Shown here: positions 7,488-15,447 of the stretch, in pieces
Layout of the letters: the number at the start of each line of letters is the position of its first letter
Position numbering within the stretch: position 1 is the stretch's first letter
Assembly: GCA_035537875.1 (NCBI GenBank)
Contig: DATLLJ010000141.1
Location: forward strand, 38,111-102,110
Direction: 5' to 3'
Origin: DATLLJ01 sp035537875
GTDB lineage: Bacteria; Acidobacteriota; Vicinamibacteria; Vicinamibacterales; CAVVIG01
Length of the DNA stretch: 64,000 nucleotides
Position numbers and translations under genes: made by a program
Notes under the pieces: model-generated
Seen by the model: the letters and a program-made list of their open reading frames with translations, nothing else
Databases searched by the model: none
Told to the model about the DNA's origin: nothing

Positions 7488-7817
7488 ATGTTATCTCGTG
7501 GTGGGCTCTCGAAATGGATTGACTTCCTCAACGACGAGGATCTGGCGTTCATCAAGCGGTTGGTCCTTGCCTCGGGGTCGCTGAAAGAACTGGCCGCGCT
7601 GTACGGCATCAGCTATCCGACCGTTCGCCTGCGGCTCGACCGGCTCATCGCCAAGATCCAGGTGATCGACAGTCAGGATGTCCGGAGTGACTTTGAACGG
7701 GTGCTCCGTGCGCACCATGCGGAGGGTAAGATCGATGCAGACACGCTCAAAACGCTGCTCACAGCCTACCGTCAGGATCTCGAGGCTCGTCAGGACGCTG
7801 CTTCCCGTCCCGCTTAG
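7488..7817 (+). CDS. DUF2089-like HTH protein
   Basis: The protein has 109 residues. FLNDEDLAFIKRLVLASGSLKELA and then YGISYPTVRLRLDRLIAKI match the helix-turn-helix core of DUF2089 proteins, in which SYPTVRxRLD is the recognition-helix region. A short helical tail (FERVLRAHHAEGKIDADTLK) follows. DUF2089 genes commonly precede genes for small membrane proteins and are thought to be local DNA-binding regulators. The next gene, a membrane protein, begins inside this one with an 83-nt overlap. The only possible start is ATG 7488, with almost no leader. Confidence 0.85.
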   Translation: MLSRGGLSKWIDFLNDEDLAFIKRLVLASGSLKELAALYGISYPTVRLRLDRLIAKIQVIDSQDVRSDFERVLRAHHAEGKIDADTLKTLLTAYRQDLEARQDAASRPA

Positions 7818-8658
7818 CGTCGCACTCGGAGTCAGTGCCGCCGCGGCGACACAGGTCTTCAAATGGGAGGAGCTCCAGAAGATGGGGCGCATCTCAGCCG
7901 GCACGGTGCTGGCTCCTGAGTCGGGCTCCTCGGACCGGCGCCTCGAGATAAAAAGCGCAACCTCCAGCCCATCGAGTACGACGGTGCTGACGATCGACCG
8001 CCCGCAGATTAAGGGACCGCGCTATCGGCTGAGCGGCCGCCTTCGATATGAAGGCGTCGAGGGGGTGAGCTATCTGGAGATGTGGAACCACTTTCCAGAT
8101 GGCAGCCAGTACTTCTCCCGCACGATGGCGGACCAGGGTCCCATGATGAAGCTGCAGGGCACATCCGGCTGGAGATCCTTCGTGCTGCCTTTCGACGCCA
8201 CGGGCGCGCCGCCTCCGACACGCCTCGTCGTCAACGTCGTCTTGCAGGGTCGCGGCACGGTGTACTTGGGGCCCGTGGAACTGAGCGAGGAGACGGGAGC
8301 GGCCTCTGATCTCTCTGGTCCCCTTACGACCAGCCGGCTCGCGGGGCTGGCGGGAGGCGTGGCCGGGGCCGTGATTGGCTCCCTGGGGGCGCTCATCGGC
8401 GTCCTCACCTCGCTCGGCCGAGCGCGCCGGTTTGTCATCGCGTCGGCCACATCGCTGATCGCGATGGGTCTGCTGGCGTTCACGGCGGGGATCGTCGCGT
8501 TCGCGTCCGCTGGATCGTATTCGACTGCGTATCCGGTGCTGTTGCTGCTGGGGTTTGTGAGCTCCGTGGTCCCGCTTGGTCTCCTCCCGACCATTCGCCG
8601 GCGTTACGAGGAGATCGAGCTGCGGACGATGCGCGCCCACGATCTCGGCTCGCGGTAG
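7735..8658 (+). CDS. Exported/membrane protein of unknown function, coupled to DUF2089
   Basis: The protein has about 307 residues. ATG 7735 was chosen because GGAGGG (about 7723-7728) lies 6-7 nt upstream and the resulting N-terminus is a signal sequence (RLVRTLLPVPLSVALGVSAAAA). The ectodomain (about 40-200) looks like a carbohydrate-binding-type jelly roll (LEMWNHFPDGSQYF; WRSFVLPFDATG). It is followed by three C-terminal membrane helices (about 215-300: GLAGGVAGAVIGSLGALIGVL, ATSLIAMGLLAFTAGIVAF, VLLLLGFVSSVVPLGLL). This layout is often seen next to DUF2089 regulators. The start lies inside the regulator gene in another frame, so expression is probably coupled. Confidence 0.75.
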   Translation: MQTRSKRCSQPTVRISRLVRTLLPVPLSVALGVSAAAATQVFKWEELQKMGRISAGTVLAPESGSSDRRLEIKSATSSPSSTTVLTIDRPQIKGPRYRLSGRLRYEGVEGVSYLEMWNHFPDGSQYFSRTMADQGPMMKLQGTSGWRSFVLPFDATGAPPPTRLVVNVVLQGRGTVYLGPVELSEETGAASDLSGPLTTSRLAGLAGGVAGAVIGSLGALIGVLTSLGRARRFVIASATSLIAMGLLAFTAGIVAFASAGSYSTAYPVLLLLGFVSSVVPLGLLPTIRRRYEEIELRTMRAHDLGSR

Positions 8659-8703
8659 GCGACTTGACCCTCATGGGCGTGTAGCGGAGCCAGGCGGCTG
8701 CAT

Positions 8704-9669
8704 TTACCGCGCAGGTTGCCAGTCGAACGCGAGCAAGTACGTGTGCTGGGCTGCCGAGCCATTGTCGTCCGAGACGAGGAACAAGCGGATGCCGCCGCCC
8801 GGTCCGGGCACGACGGAAATTCCCTCGAAATTATCCACGCTGATCGGCGGCGCCATCGTCATCTCGTCCACCACGCGGGCGGCGCGAGGTCCCTTCGTCG
8901 CGACCAGCCTTACTGAAACCCGGACACCGCGTAACAGATCGTAGGCGCGGGCGAGCAACGCGAATTCCCCGTCTTCTCCGTAAGACGACAGCGCCGTGAG
9001 GCCGAATCCGGGCGGAACCAGAGCACCCAGGTCGGTGTCCGTGCACGCCGCCGACAGCCGGCAAAGCCAGATCCTGCCGCGCTCGCTGCCGACCAGATAG
9101 GCATCAGGCCCGGCCGCTGGGTACCGCGTGATCGCTTCCATCCCCTCGTTGATTGGAAAGCTCGCGTTGGGTTTCGGCACCGGGCGCGGCGCGGTGCCGT
9201 CGGATGAATACCGCCAGATCCGATGATTGCCTTCGAAGCTGACGAGCCGATCGCCATCGGGTAACAAGTCGAGCCCCTCGGCATCTGCATCTGTCTCAGC
9301 AAGCGGCTCTCCTCGCTCACCGACAAGAGGGACCACCTGAGCGTCGGCAAGTCCCGACAGCCGCTGCATCCCATCAAAAAGGAGGCGCGCCTCGAAGAAA
9401 TATCCCGAGTCACTGACGGCGACGATGTGGTCGTCTGCAACAACCCGCAGATCGGACAGCTCGAGAATGGTCATGGAGCCCACGGCCCTGATTTCGATGC
9501 CGCCCGCATAGACGAACGAGCCGATGCTCCGCACGCCTGGGTTGCGCGTATCGAGCACCACCGGTGCCACTTCGACGTGGATCGGTTCAGCGGGGGCAAT
9601 TCGTGGCGTCGGGAACCCGCACGAGAGCAGTGTCAGCGCGGCGGCGCCGATAAGTGCCCCGACTCTCAT
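8704..9669 (-). CDS. Lipoprotein, esterase-like activity of phytase family
   Basis: The protein has about 321 residues. ATG 9669 is preceded by AGGG five nt upstream. A short lipoprotein signal ends in LTLLSC, with Cys the lipidation site. The mature part resembles the phytase/esterase-like beta-propeller family (PF13449 type): early SDSGYFFEARLLFD, then ADAEGLDLLPDGDRLVSFEGNHRIWRY, NEGMEAIT and a late NFEGISVVPGPGGG. Despite the family name, enzymatic activity is established for few members. The protein is probably periplasmic or outer-membrane anchored. It converges on the preceding rightward gene and lies downstream of the 9829-10770 gene. Confidence 0.82.
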   Translation of the reverse strand: MRVGALIGAAALTLLSCGFPTPRIAPAEPIHVEVAPVVLDTRNPGVRSIGSFVYAGGIEIRAVGSMTILELSDLRVVADDHIVAVSDSGYFFEARLLFDGMQRLSGLADAQVVPLVGERGEPLAETDADAEGLDLLPDGDRLVSFEGNHRIWRYSSDGTAPRPVPKPNASFPINEGMEAITRYPAAGPDAYLVGSERGRIWLCRLSAACTDTDLGALVPPGFGLTALSSYGEDGEFALLARAYDLLRGVRVSVRLVATKGPRAARVVDEMTMAPPISVDNFEGISVVPGPGGGIRLFLVSDDNGSAAQHTYLLAFDWQPAR

Positions 9670-9804
9670 GCGCCCTGGAGTACATCCCGAGGCGGGCGCG
9701 CCGCCCACCCGACCCGAGCAGGGTTCGGCAGGGAAGGGAGGTCAGTACTCAAAACGCATCAATTGTAGATTGAGTGGCGACCCCCGGAGCGCTCGGAGGG
9801 ATCC

Positions 9805-9826
9805 GTTGCGGCCGACTGGCCGCAAC
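9805..9826 (-). terminator. Strong hairpin at the 3' end of the 9.8 kb gene
   Basis: GTTGCGGCC-GACT-GGCCGCAAC is a perfect 9-bp stem with a 4-nt loop, starting 3 nt after the stop codon of the leftward gene 9829-10770. There is no T-tract behind it, so it may be an unconventional intrinsic terminator or a 3'-end stabiliser. It separates this gene from the lipoprotein gene downstream. Confidence 0.6.
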
Positions 9827-9828
9827 GC

Positions 9829-10770
9829 TCAGCGTCCGATGCCAATCGAGACGACAAGCGACGGAGCGTAGCGACGATCCGTGGCGGTCACCTGTCCGAA
9901 TCTCGTGAACGTCTCCGACGTGACCTGATAGAAGGGAAGGATCGCGTCGGCCTGCAGGAACATGCGCAGGCTCGTGGCGCGCGCAAGTTCGTACCCCACC
10001 GTCAGCTCGCCCTGCAGTCCGTGTCCGTCCCAACCGGTTTGGTACTGACCCGCCGTACCGCCCCAGCTTGCGCCAAAGCTCCTGTGCCCGTAACTCATCC
10101 CGGCACCCAGATACCCGCTTCGATTTGCCTGAGGGCTCGTGAAATACAGCCCGGATAGCTTGAGCAAGGATCCGGCGGACGCCCCGGACGAATAGTAGTC
10201 GGACGTGGGAATCTGGAAGTTCAGAAAGGAGACGTCGATGGCGAACGTGTCCAGCTCGGCACGATAACCAAAGCCCAACGCCGGCGTGCCGTAAATACGG
10301 TCGCCGAAGATGCTGCCGTATCCGAGACGCGCGTACCAGACGGAATCGGAGTGGACGCGTCGCGCAGTCTCCTGAGAAGCCGTGACGTTCGTCCGATCCA
10401 CCACGTTGAGACCGGTCATCGGACGGCCGGTCACAATGGAACGGACCATCTGACTGTAAAGCGCCGGCAGATCGTCCAGACCGAGAGCCCTCCCTTCTTT
10501 CTGGCCGCCCGGACCGGACAGGTTCACGACGATGACGTTGCCCAGTTGGACGTGAGACAGCAAGTACGGAGTGGAACAGCCGGGGGCCAATACCCGTTCA
10601 CCCTCCTGCTCGAATTGACTGGTGACCAGAAGAAGCGCCGCGATCCGCTCCTGTGGCGCGAATACGTCGCGGGCCTCGTCGATGGTCACGCAGACGTCGG
10701 CATGGGCCGCGCCGGCGCCGAATATCAGAAAACTCGCAAGAACCGACACACGAAGGATGTTTCCACGCAT
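9829..10770 (-). CDS. Exported protein of unknown function with predicted outer-membrane-barrel-like C-terminal half
   Basis: The protein has 313 residues with a clear signal peptide (VSVLASFLIFGAGAAHA) and AAGGAG seven nt before the ATG. The N-terminal third contains two cysteines (DVCVTIDEARDVF; PGCSTPYLLSHV) and a hydrophobic strand. The C-terminal part shows alternating hydrophobic/aromatic strands (GYGSIFGDRIYGTPALGFGY, DTFAIDVSFLNF, SGYLGAGMSYGHRSFG, LQGELTVGYEL) and ends in LVVSIGIGR. This is typical of outer-membrane beta-barrel proteins, although the last residue is not aromatic. I recognise no named family. It is transcribed divergently from the AttEFGH-like operon. Confidence 0.65.
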   Translation of the reverse strand: MRGNILRVSVLASFLIFGAGAAHADVCVTIDEARDVFAPQERIAALLLVTSQFEQEGERVLAPGCSTPYLLSHVQLGNVIVVNLSGPGGQKEGRALGLDDLPALYSQMVRSIVTGRPMTGLNVVDRTNVTASQETARRVHSDSVWYARLGYGSIFGDRIYGTPALGFGYRAELDTFAIDVSFLNFQIPTSDYYSSGASAGSLLKLSGLYFTSPQANRSGYLGAGMSYGHRSFGASWGGTAGQYQTGWDGHGLQGELTVGYELARATSLRMFLQADAILPFYQVTSETFTRFGQVTATDRRYAPSLVVSIGIGR

Positions 10771-10903
10771 GGCGTTCTCCTTGGGGCGGGCTGACGAGCC
10801 ACCCTCACCAGGTAATGCGCAGGGCTCCGGGAAACAGGCTCACTGACTGGAATCACCGGCGCCGACGGTCATGGTCACCGAACCGGCGGGTTAGACTGGA
10901 GGC

Positions 10904-11776
10904 GTGAGGCGAGCAGCAGTCTTCGCGCTGGCGGTGATGGCCATCGCTGCCTCGATTGCCGTAACGGCCCAGCGCGCTGCCGGTGACGCAACGGGCGTCC
11001 CGCCGGGCGTGTTGCTGTCGCGACAGCTCATGGAAAGTCGCCAGCTTCGTGTTGGCGACGTCGTACGCCTCTCGGCCGAGCCGTCCGGGGCCCGCTCACG
11101 GCTGTTTCGGATTCTGGGCGAGTACGAGCCGACGCCCGACCCGATGCGGTTCGCGCAGCGCCGTCTCGAAGCCCGTCTCCACCTTCCGGACATCCTCGCG
11201 CTGACCAGGCCGCCCACGGAGGCGAACGCGCCAGCCACGATCAGCTCGATCAACGTCGCTCTGGTCGACCCGTCGGACGCCGACAGCTTCGCGCGGGACC
11301 TGGCGGTTCGCCTGCCCGGAACCATCGCCGTTCCGACAACGGCGCCGAACGAACGGACCAGCACGTTCGCCGTCATCGAGCGCTTCCACCTGGCCGTGGC
11401 CGTCGTCACCATGATTGGCAGCGCCGTGTTCCTGCTGGCCCTCATGCTGATGCTGGTCGACGAGCGGCGGGAGACCGTCGGCACGTTGCGCCTCATCGGC
11501 TTCACGCGCAGCCGCATTCTGATGCAGGTCTTACTCGAAGGCACGCTCATCGCGCTGGCCGGCGCCGTCGCCGGTCTGCTGTTCGCCTTGGTGATGCAGG
11601 ACGCGTTCAACCGTTTCTTCCAATGGCGCTACGACACCGCGCTGATCTTCCTGCGGATTACGCCGGGCGTCGTAGCGCAGTCGCTGCTCCTGGCGCTTCC
11701 GCTCGGGATTGGGGCCAGCTTGATCGCCTCCTGGATCTTGCTGCGTCAGCACCCGCTCGCGCTGACCCGCCGATAG
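10904..11776 (+). CDS. FtsX-type ABC transporter permease, short form (AttF/AttG-like)
   Basis: The protein has 290 residues. It has an N-terminal hydrophobic segment, then a periplasmic part that begins mid-domain compared with full FtsX/MacB permeases (VLLSRQLMESRQLRVGDVVRLS, then FRILGEYEP). Three membrane helices of the FtsX block follow, at about 165-188 (VVTMIGSAVFLLALMLMLV), 207-228 and 250-275, with ERRETVGTLRLIGFTRSRI between the first two. The first half of the usual periplasmic domain is absent, and an in-frame TAG shortly upstream rules out a longer frame. The start is taken as GTG 10904; GGAGG lies only 1 nt away, so a later start (GTG/ATG about 10934-10937) is possible. It is the first gene of a four-gene operon with an ATPase and an AttH-like protein. 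Confidence 0.85.
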   Translation: MRRAAVFALAVMAIAASIAVTAQRAAGDATGVPPGVLLSRQLMESRQLRVGDVVRLSAEPSGARSRLFRILGEYEPTPDPMRFAQRRLEARLHLPDILALTRPPTEANAPATISSINVALVDPSDADSFARDLAVRLPGTIAVPTTAPNERTSTFAVIERFHLAVAVVTMIGSAVFLLALMLMLVDERRETVGTLRLIGFTRSRILMQVLLEGTLIALAGAVAGLLFALVMQDAFNRFFQWRYDTALIFLRITPGVVAQSLLLALPLGIGASLIASWILLRQHPLALTRR

Positions 11777-11789
11777 CGCTGAACGTCAG

Positions 11790-13010
11790 ATGCTGAATGT
11801 CCTTCGTCTTGCATGGCTCAGCTCGGTCCGTCAGCCGGGGCGCACCTCTCTGGGGGTGCTGGGTGTCGCCGCCGTCGGCGCGCTGCTCTTCGACATGCTG
11901 CTCCTCTCGCGAGGGCTCGTCGTCTCCTTCCGCGACCTCCTCGACCGGGCCGGCTTCGACGTCCGCGTGCTCGCCACCGATGCGGCGCCCCTCGCGGGGC
12001 CGCGCATTCTGGATTCCGGGACCGTCCTGGCGACCATCGGGGCGCTGCCTGAAGTCGAAGCGGTGGTTCCCATCAGCATCCGCAGCGTGGAGATCACCTC
12101 GGGTAACGCGGTCAGTCCTACCGACCGTCTCGAGCGCGTCCAGTTCATCGGTGCGGACCCGCAGGCCAGGCCGATGTGGACGCTCGTCGAGGGCCGCGAT
12201 CTCTCAACGTCCGCCGGAACCAGTCGCCCCCTGCTCGTGAATCGCACCACAGCCGCAAGGCTGCAGGCATCACCGGGTTCCGAATTGTCGCTGCGTGGCC
12301 GGTGCGGTTCCACGTCGAGCGTGCTGCCGCCGCTGGCATTCACGATCGTCGGAATCGTTGAATTTCCGTTCGACGACGCGGATGCAGAGACGGTGGCCGG
12401 CCAGCTCCTCGATCTCGAACGTCTCTGTGCCGACGACCAGGCGCGCGGTGTGGACATGCTCCTCGTCCGATCGAAGCCGGGCGAAGGCGCGGAGCGCGCG
12501 GCATCTGCCATCCAGACCGCGAACCTCGGCCTGCACGTCGTCACGAACGAGGAGCTGGTCGAACGATTCAGCCGTGTGGAGTTCTCCTATTTCAGGCAGA
12601 TCTCGTTCGTTCTCGCGACCGTGACGCTGTTTTTCGGGTTTCTCTTGATTGCCGTGCTCCTGACGGCCTCGGTCAACCAGCGACTCGGCGAAATCGCCGC
12701 GCTGCGGGCGATGGGGCTGTCGCGCTGGCGCGTCGTGGCGGGCGTGCTCTGCGAGTCGGTCATGATGGTGGGCGCCGGTGCGATTCTCGCGATTCCGGTT
12801 GGCGCCGGGTTGTCTGTATGGCTCGATGCCATCCTTCGGGCGCTGCCGGGCATCCCGACCGACGTCCACTTCTTCGTGTTCGAAACGCGCGCCTTGTTCG
12901 TCTACGGCTCGCTGCTGGCTGCCGCATCGATCGGCGCGGCCCTCTATCCCATGCGCATCGTCGCCGTGCTCCCAATCGCGGCCACGCTGCGGCGGGAGGT
13001 GATCGGGTGA
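11790..13010 (+). CDS. FtsX-type ABC transporter permease, full length (AttG/AttF-like)
   Basis: This 406-residue permease has the standard layout: a first helix near the N-terminus (GVLGVAAVGALLFDMLLLSRG), a periplasmic MacB-type domain (about 45-265) and three C-terminal helices (about 275-395). The pattern LGEIAALRAMGLSRWRVV falls between helices 2 and 3. It presumably dimerises with the 10904 product and is driven by the ATPase that follows. Its stop overlaps the GTG start of the ATPase gene (GTGA), which implies strict co-translation. The start ATG 11790 lies 13 nt after the previous gene. Confidence 0.9.
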   Translation: MLNVLRLAWLSSVRQPGRTSLGVLGVAAVGALLFDMLLLSRGLVVSFRDLLDRAGFDVRVLATDAAPLAGPRILDSGTVLATIGALPEVEAVVPISIRSVEITSGNAVSPTDRLERVQFIGADPQARPMWTLVEGRDLSTSAGTSRPLLVNRTTAARLQASPGSELSLRGRCGSTSSVLPPLAFTIVGIVEFPFDDADAETVAGQLLDLERLCADDQARGVDMLLVRSKPGEGAERAASAIQTANLGLHVVTNEELVERFSRVEFSYFRQISFVLATVTLFFGFLLIAVLLTASVNQRLGEIAALRAMGLSRWRVVAGVLCESVMMVGAGAILAIPVGAGLSVWLDAILRALPGIPTDVHFFVFETRALFVYGSLLAAASIGAALYPMRIVAVLPIAATLRREVIG

Positions 13011-13690
13011 CGACGCCGATCGTCGAGACCCGCCATGTCTCGCGCGAGTTTCCCATGGCGGCCGCGCCGGTGACGGCGCTCAGCGATGTTTCGCTCAGCA
13101 TCGGCGCTGGCGATTACGTGGCGGTCGTCGGGCCTTCGGGGTGCGGCAAATCGACGTTGCTGCACATTCTCGGGTGTGTCGATGTGCCGACGTCCGGCGA
13201 AATGCTCTTTCAGGCTCGCGACGTCACGTCGCTCTCGGACGCCGATCGGAGCCGCCTGCGGCTCAGGGAGATCGGCTTCGTGTTCCAGCGTTTCTTTCTG
13301 CTCCCGATGCTCACCGCGTGGGAGAACGTGGAGCTGCCGCAGGCAGAGGCCGGCGTGGGCCGCACGGAGCGGCGCAACCGGACGGCCGAGCTGCTCGAAT
13401 ATGTCGGGTTGACGAAACGGGCGGGCCACCGGCCCGCGGAACTGTCCGGCGGCGAGATGCAGCGCGTCGCCATCGCCAGAGCGCTGGCCAACCGGCCGAG
13501 CCTGCTGCTGGCGGACGAACCGACCGGCGAGCTCGATCAGCGGACCGGCGATCAGATCATCGCGTTGCTCGATTCCGTGCACGCCGACGGCACGGCTGTC
13601 GTGGTCGTCACCCACGACCCGGCCGTGGCCGCGCGCGCGCACCGGTTGCTGAAGATGCGGGACGGGCAGATCGTCGAGGGTGGGTCGTGA
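13007..13690 (+). CDS. ABC transporter ATP-binding protein, MacB/LolD type (AttE-like)
   Basis: The protein has 227 residues. It has a Walker A GPSGCGKS, a Q-loop in FVFQRFFLLPMLT, the signature LSGGEMQRVAIARALA, a Walker B LLLADEPTGELD and a switch histidine in VVVVTHDPAVA. This is the LolD/MacB/FtsE subfamily that powers FtsX-type permeases rather than classical importers. The start GTG 13007 overlaps the previous stop and has a GGGAGG about 8 nt upstream. The longer in-frame extension to 12818 is a shadow of the permease gene. Its own TGA overlaps the ATG of the AttH-like gene (ATGA). Confidence 0.95.
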   Translation: MTTPIVETRHVSREFPMAAAPVTALSDVSLSIGAGDYVAVVGPSGCGKSTLLHILGCVDVPTSGEMLFQARDVTSLSDADRSRLRLREIGFVFQRFFLLPMLTAWENVELPQAEAGVGRTERRNRTAELLEYVGLTKRAGHRPAELSGGEMQRVAIARALANRPSLLLADEPTGELDQRTGDQIIALLDSVHADGTAVVVVTHDPAVAARAHRLLKMRDGQIVEGGS

Positions 13691-15084
13691 TGATCCTCGT
13701 GCTGGCGTGGCGGTCGCTGCGACTGCGGCCCCTCCGGAGCGCCGTGCTCGCCGGCGGGTTCGGTCTGGGTGTGGCGGTGATGGCCGTCCTGCTCGGGGTC
13801 GCCGCGGTGATTCTGGAACAGGCGCGCGCCCCCGAGCTGGTCGGTGGAGGCGACGTGATCGTCGATGGCGCCTCCGGACGCCTTTCGAACGCCGAGTTCG
13901 TGCTCTCCGCGGTTCTGCGAGAGGGACCGCTGGCGTCGCGCGTCGCAGCTGCGGCGCCGACCGAATCGGCCTCCCTCTATCTCATCGACGATCAGGGTGC
14001 GACGCCGGTCCGTGCCCGCGGCGGCATACCAAGCCTCGAGCGAGCCCTGGGCGATCCTGAGACGAGCCCGTTCAGCTCCTGGTTGGACACACCCGCGGAC
14101 GCCGCCTGGGCGATGCCCAACGCGACGGATGTGCTGCTCGCCATGGACCGCTTCCATCCGATTCCCGACGTGCCCGAACGGGCGGCATCGTGGGCCGAGT
14201 GGCTGTATTTCAACGGGCGTGCGGGTGACGCCGGCTTCTATCTGACCTTTCTCGCGGGCCCGCGGCTCCCATCCGGGCGGCGTGTGCTCGGCGTTCGTCT
14301 TCAGCTCGATCGAGCCGGGCGGATGACGTCGTACTCCGAATCGACGGAAGTCGACGAAGCCGACCTGCTCGCCAGCGCGCCGAACCTGACGGTCGGCAGG
14401 AGTCACGTCCGGCTGGTCGGCCGCGAGTACCACCTCACGATCGATCTGCCGCCCGAATCTGGACGGACCCGGGCGACGGGATCACTCGTTCTTCATGCAA
14501 CGCCTGGCCGCTCGTTGCCGCCGCTGGCGATTCGAGGCGCCGCCGGTTGGATCTCCGGCTACGTGGTTCCGGTCATGGGCGGAACACTCGAGGGGGCCAT
14601 CCAGGTCGGCGCCGATCGGGTCCGCTTTGACAGCAGTGTCGGCTACCACGATCACAACTGGGGGTTCTGGAAAGACGTGTCGTGGCAGTGGGGGCAGGTT
14701 CAGGGCGATGGGTTGTCGTTTGTGTACGGCCGCATCCGTCCCCCCGCTGACGCCGCGGACGAAAGCCGCATTCCGGCGTTTCTCGTGGCGCTCGGGCCTG
14801 AGGGGCCGATCGGATACGCAACCGACGTCTCGATCAAGGAGACGAACGAGGCTGGCAGCGATCGGCCCCGACGGATCGTTGTCGACGCGCGGGCCGACTC
14901 CCTCGCACTCACCATGAACCTCGACGTCGTGCAGACGGAGGTCACCCGTTCTCTTCCCGGGCCGTTCGGCGGCAAGCTGGATTTCCTCCAGATGCGCGCG
15001 CGGTACCACGTCGCCGGACGGGCCGGCGGCACGCCGGTCGATTTCACGGCTCCCGGCAGTGCCGAGACCTTTCGGGGACGCTAG
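13690..15084 (+). CDS. AttH/CrtC-like (lipocalin-like hydroxyneurosporene synthase family) protein with FtsX-like N-terminus
   Basis: The protein has 464 residues. The C-terminal two thirds (about 170-460) matches the AttH/CrtC family: WAEWLYFNGRAGDAGFYLTF near the start, and SVGYHDHNWGFWKDVSWQWG with the conserved YHDHNWG motif. CrtC hydrates carotenoids. AttH is the periplasmic component of the Agrobacterium AttEFGH system, and its ligand is unknown. The N-terminal part is a membrane helix preceded by WRSLRLRPLRSAVL and followed by ELVGGGDVIVDG, which looks like the first helix and first periplasmic segment of an FtsX permease, exactly the portion missing from the 10904 gene. ATG 13690 overlaps the ATPase stop; GTG 13687 is an alternative. 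Confidence 0.82.
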   Translation: MILVLAWRSLRLRPLRSAVLAGGFGLGVAVMAVLLGVAAVILEQARAPELVGGGDVIVDGASGRLSNAEFVLSAVLREGPLASRVAAAAPTESASLYLIDDQGATPVRARGGIPSLERALGDPETSPFSSWLDTPADAAWAMPNATDVLLAMDRFHPIPDVPERAASWAEWLYFNGRAGDAGFYLTFLAGPRLPSGRRVLGVRLQLDRAGRMTSYSESTEVDEADLLASAPNLTVGRSHVRLVGREYHLTIDLPPESGRTRATGSLVLHATPGRSLPPLAIRGAAGWISGYVVPVMGGTLEGAIQVGADRVRFDSSVGYHDHNWGFWKDVSWQWGQVQGDGLSFVYGRIRPPADAADESRIPAFLVALGPEGPIGYATDVSIKETNEAGSDRPRRIVVDARADSLALTMNLDVVQTEVTRSLPGPFGGKLDFLQMRARYHVAGRAGGTPVDFTAPGSAETFRGR

Positions 15085-15157
15085 CGGCCCGTCCACGAAG
15101 TGCTGAGGTGCGTGGTTGCACCACACTGACCGTCAGCGATAAGCTCGCATTCAACCT

Positions 15158-15445
15158 ATGGGCCCGACGTCGACCGTCACGATCCATGTCCCGGGCCCGT
15201 TGCGCCCGTATTGTGCGGGCGCAGCGCAGCTATCGATCTCGGCGCCCAGCGTGCGCGCCGCACTCGAGGACCTCGAACGGAGCCAGTCTGCTTTGTACCG
15301 CAACATCTGTGACGAAACGGGCACGGTGCGGCGGCATTTGAACGTGTTCGTGAACGCGGACAACGTGCGCGACCTCAACGGGATCGACACGCCGCTCCTC
15401 CCTGGAGATGTGCTCACGATCCTGCCGGCGGTTTCTGGAGGGTAA
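15158..15445 (+). CDS. MoaD/ThiS-family ubiquitin-like beta-grasp protein
   Basis: This is a 95-residue beta-grasp protein: an opening strand STVTIHVPGPLRPYC, the helix VRAALEDLERSQSALYRNI, then LNVFVNADNVRDLNG, PLLPGDVLTILPAVSGG. The C-terminal di-glycine after LPAVS is the diagnostic feature of MoaD/ThiS sulfur carriers, whose terminus is adenylated and thiocarboxylated. No moaE, thiG or E1-like activating enzyme lies nearby. It is followed after 2 nt by a BNR-propeller gene whose GGAGGG Shine-Dalgarno overlaps the terminal Gly codons, a pairing I recall in other bacteria, with unknown function. No good Shine-Dalgarno precedes ATG 15158. Confidence 0.88.
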   Translation: MGPTSTVTIHVPGPLRPYCAGAAQLSISAPSVRAALEDLERSQSALYRNICDETGTVRRHLNVFVNADNVRDLNGIDTPLLPGDVLTILPAVSGG

Positions 15446-15447
15446 AG

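Noticed and set aside
10771..10903. Possible missing first half of the 10904 permease by frameshift
   Set aside because: An in-frame TAG lies just upstream, and no other frame in the 133-bp gap encodes membrane-helix or MacB-like sequence. The missing part resembles the AttH gene's N-terminus instead.
13141..13689. N-terminal extension of the AttH-like frame through the ATPase gene
   Set aside because: It is the alternative frame of the ATPase gene and is Arg/Ala-rich; the ATG at 13690 overlapping the ATPase stop is the natural start.
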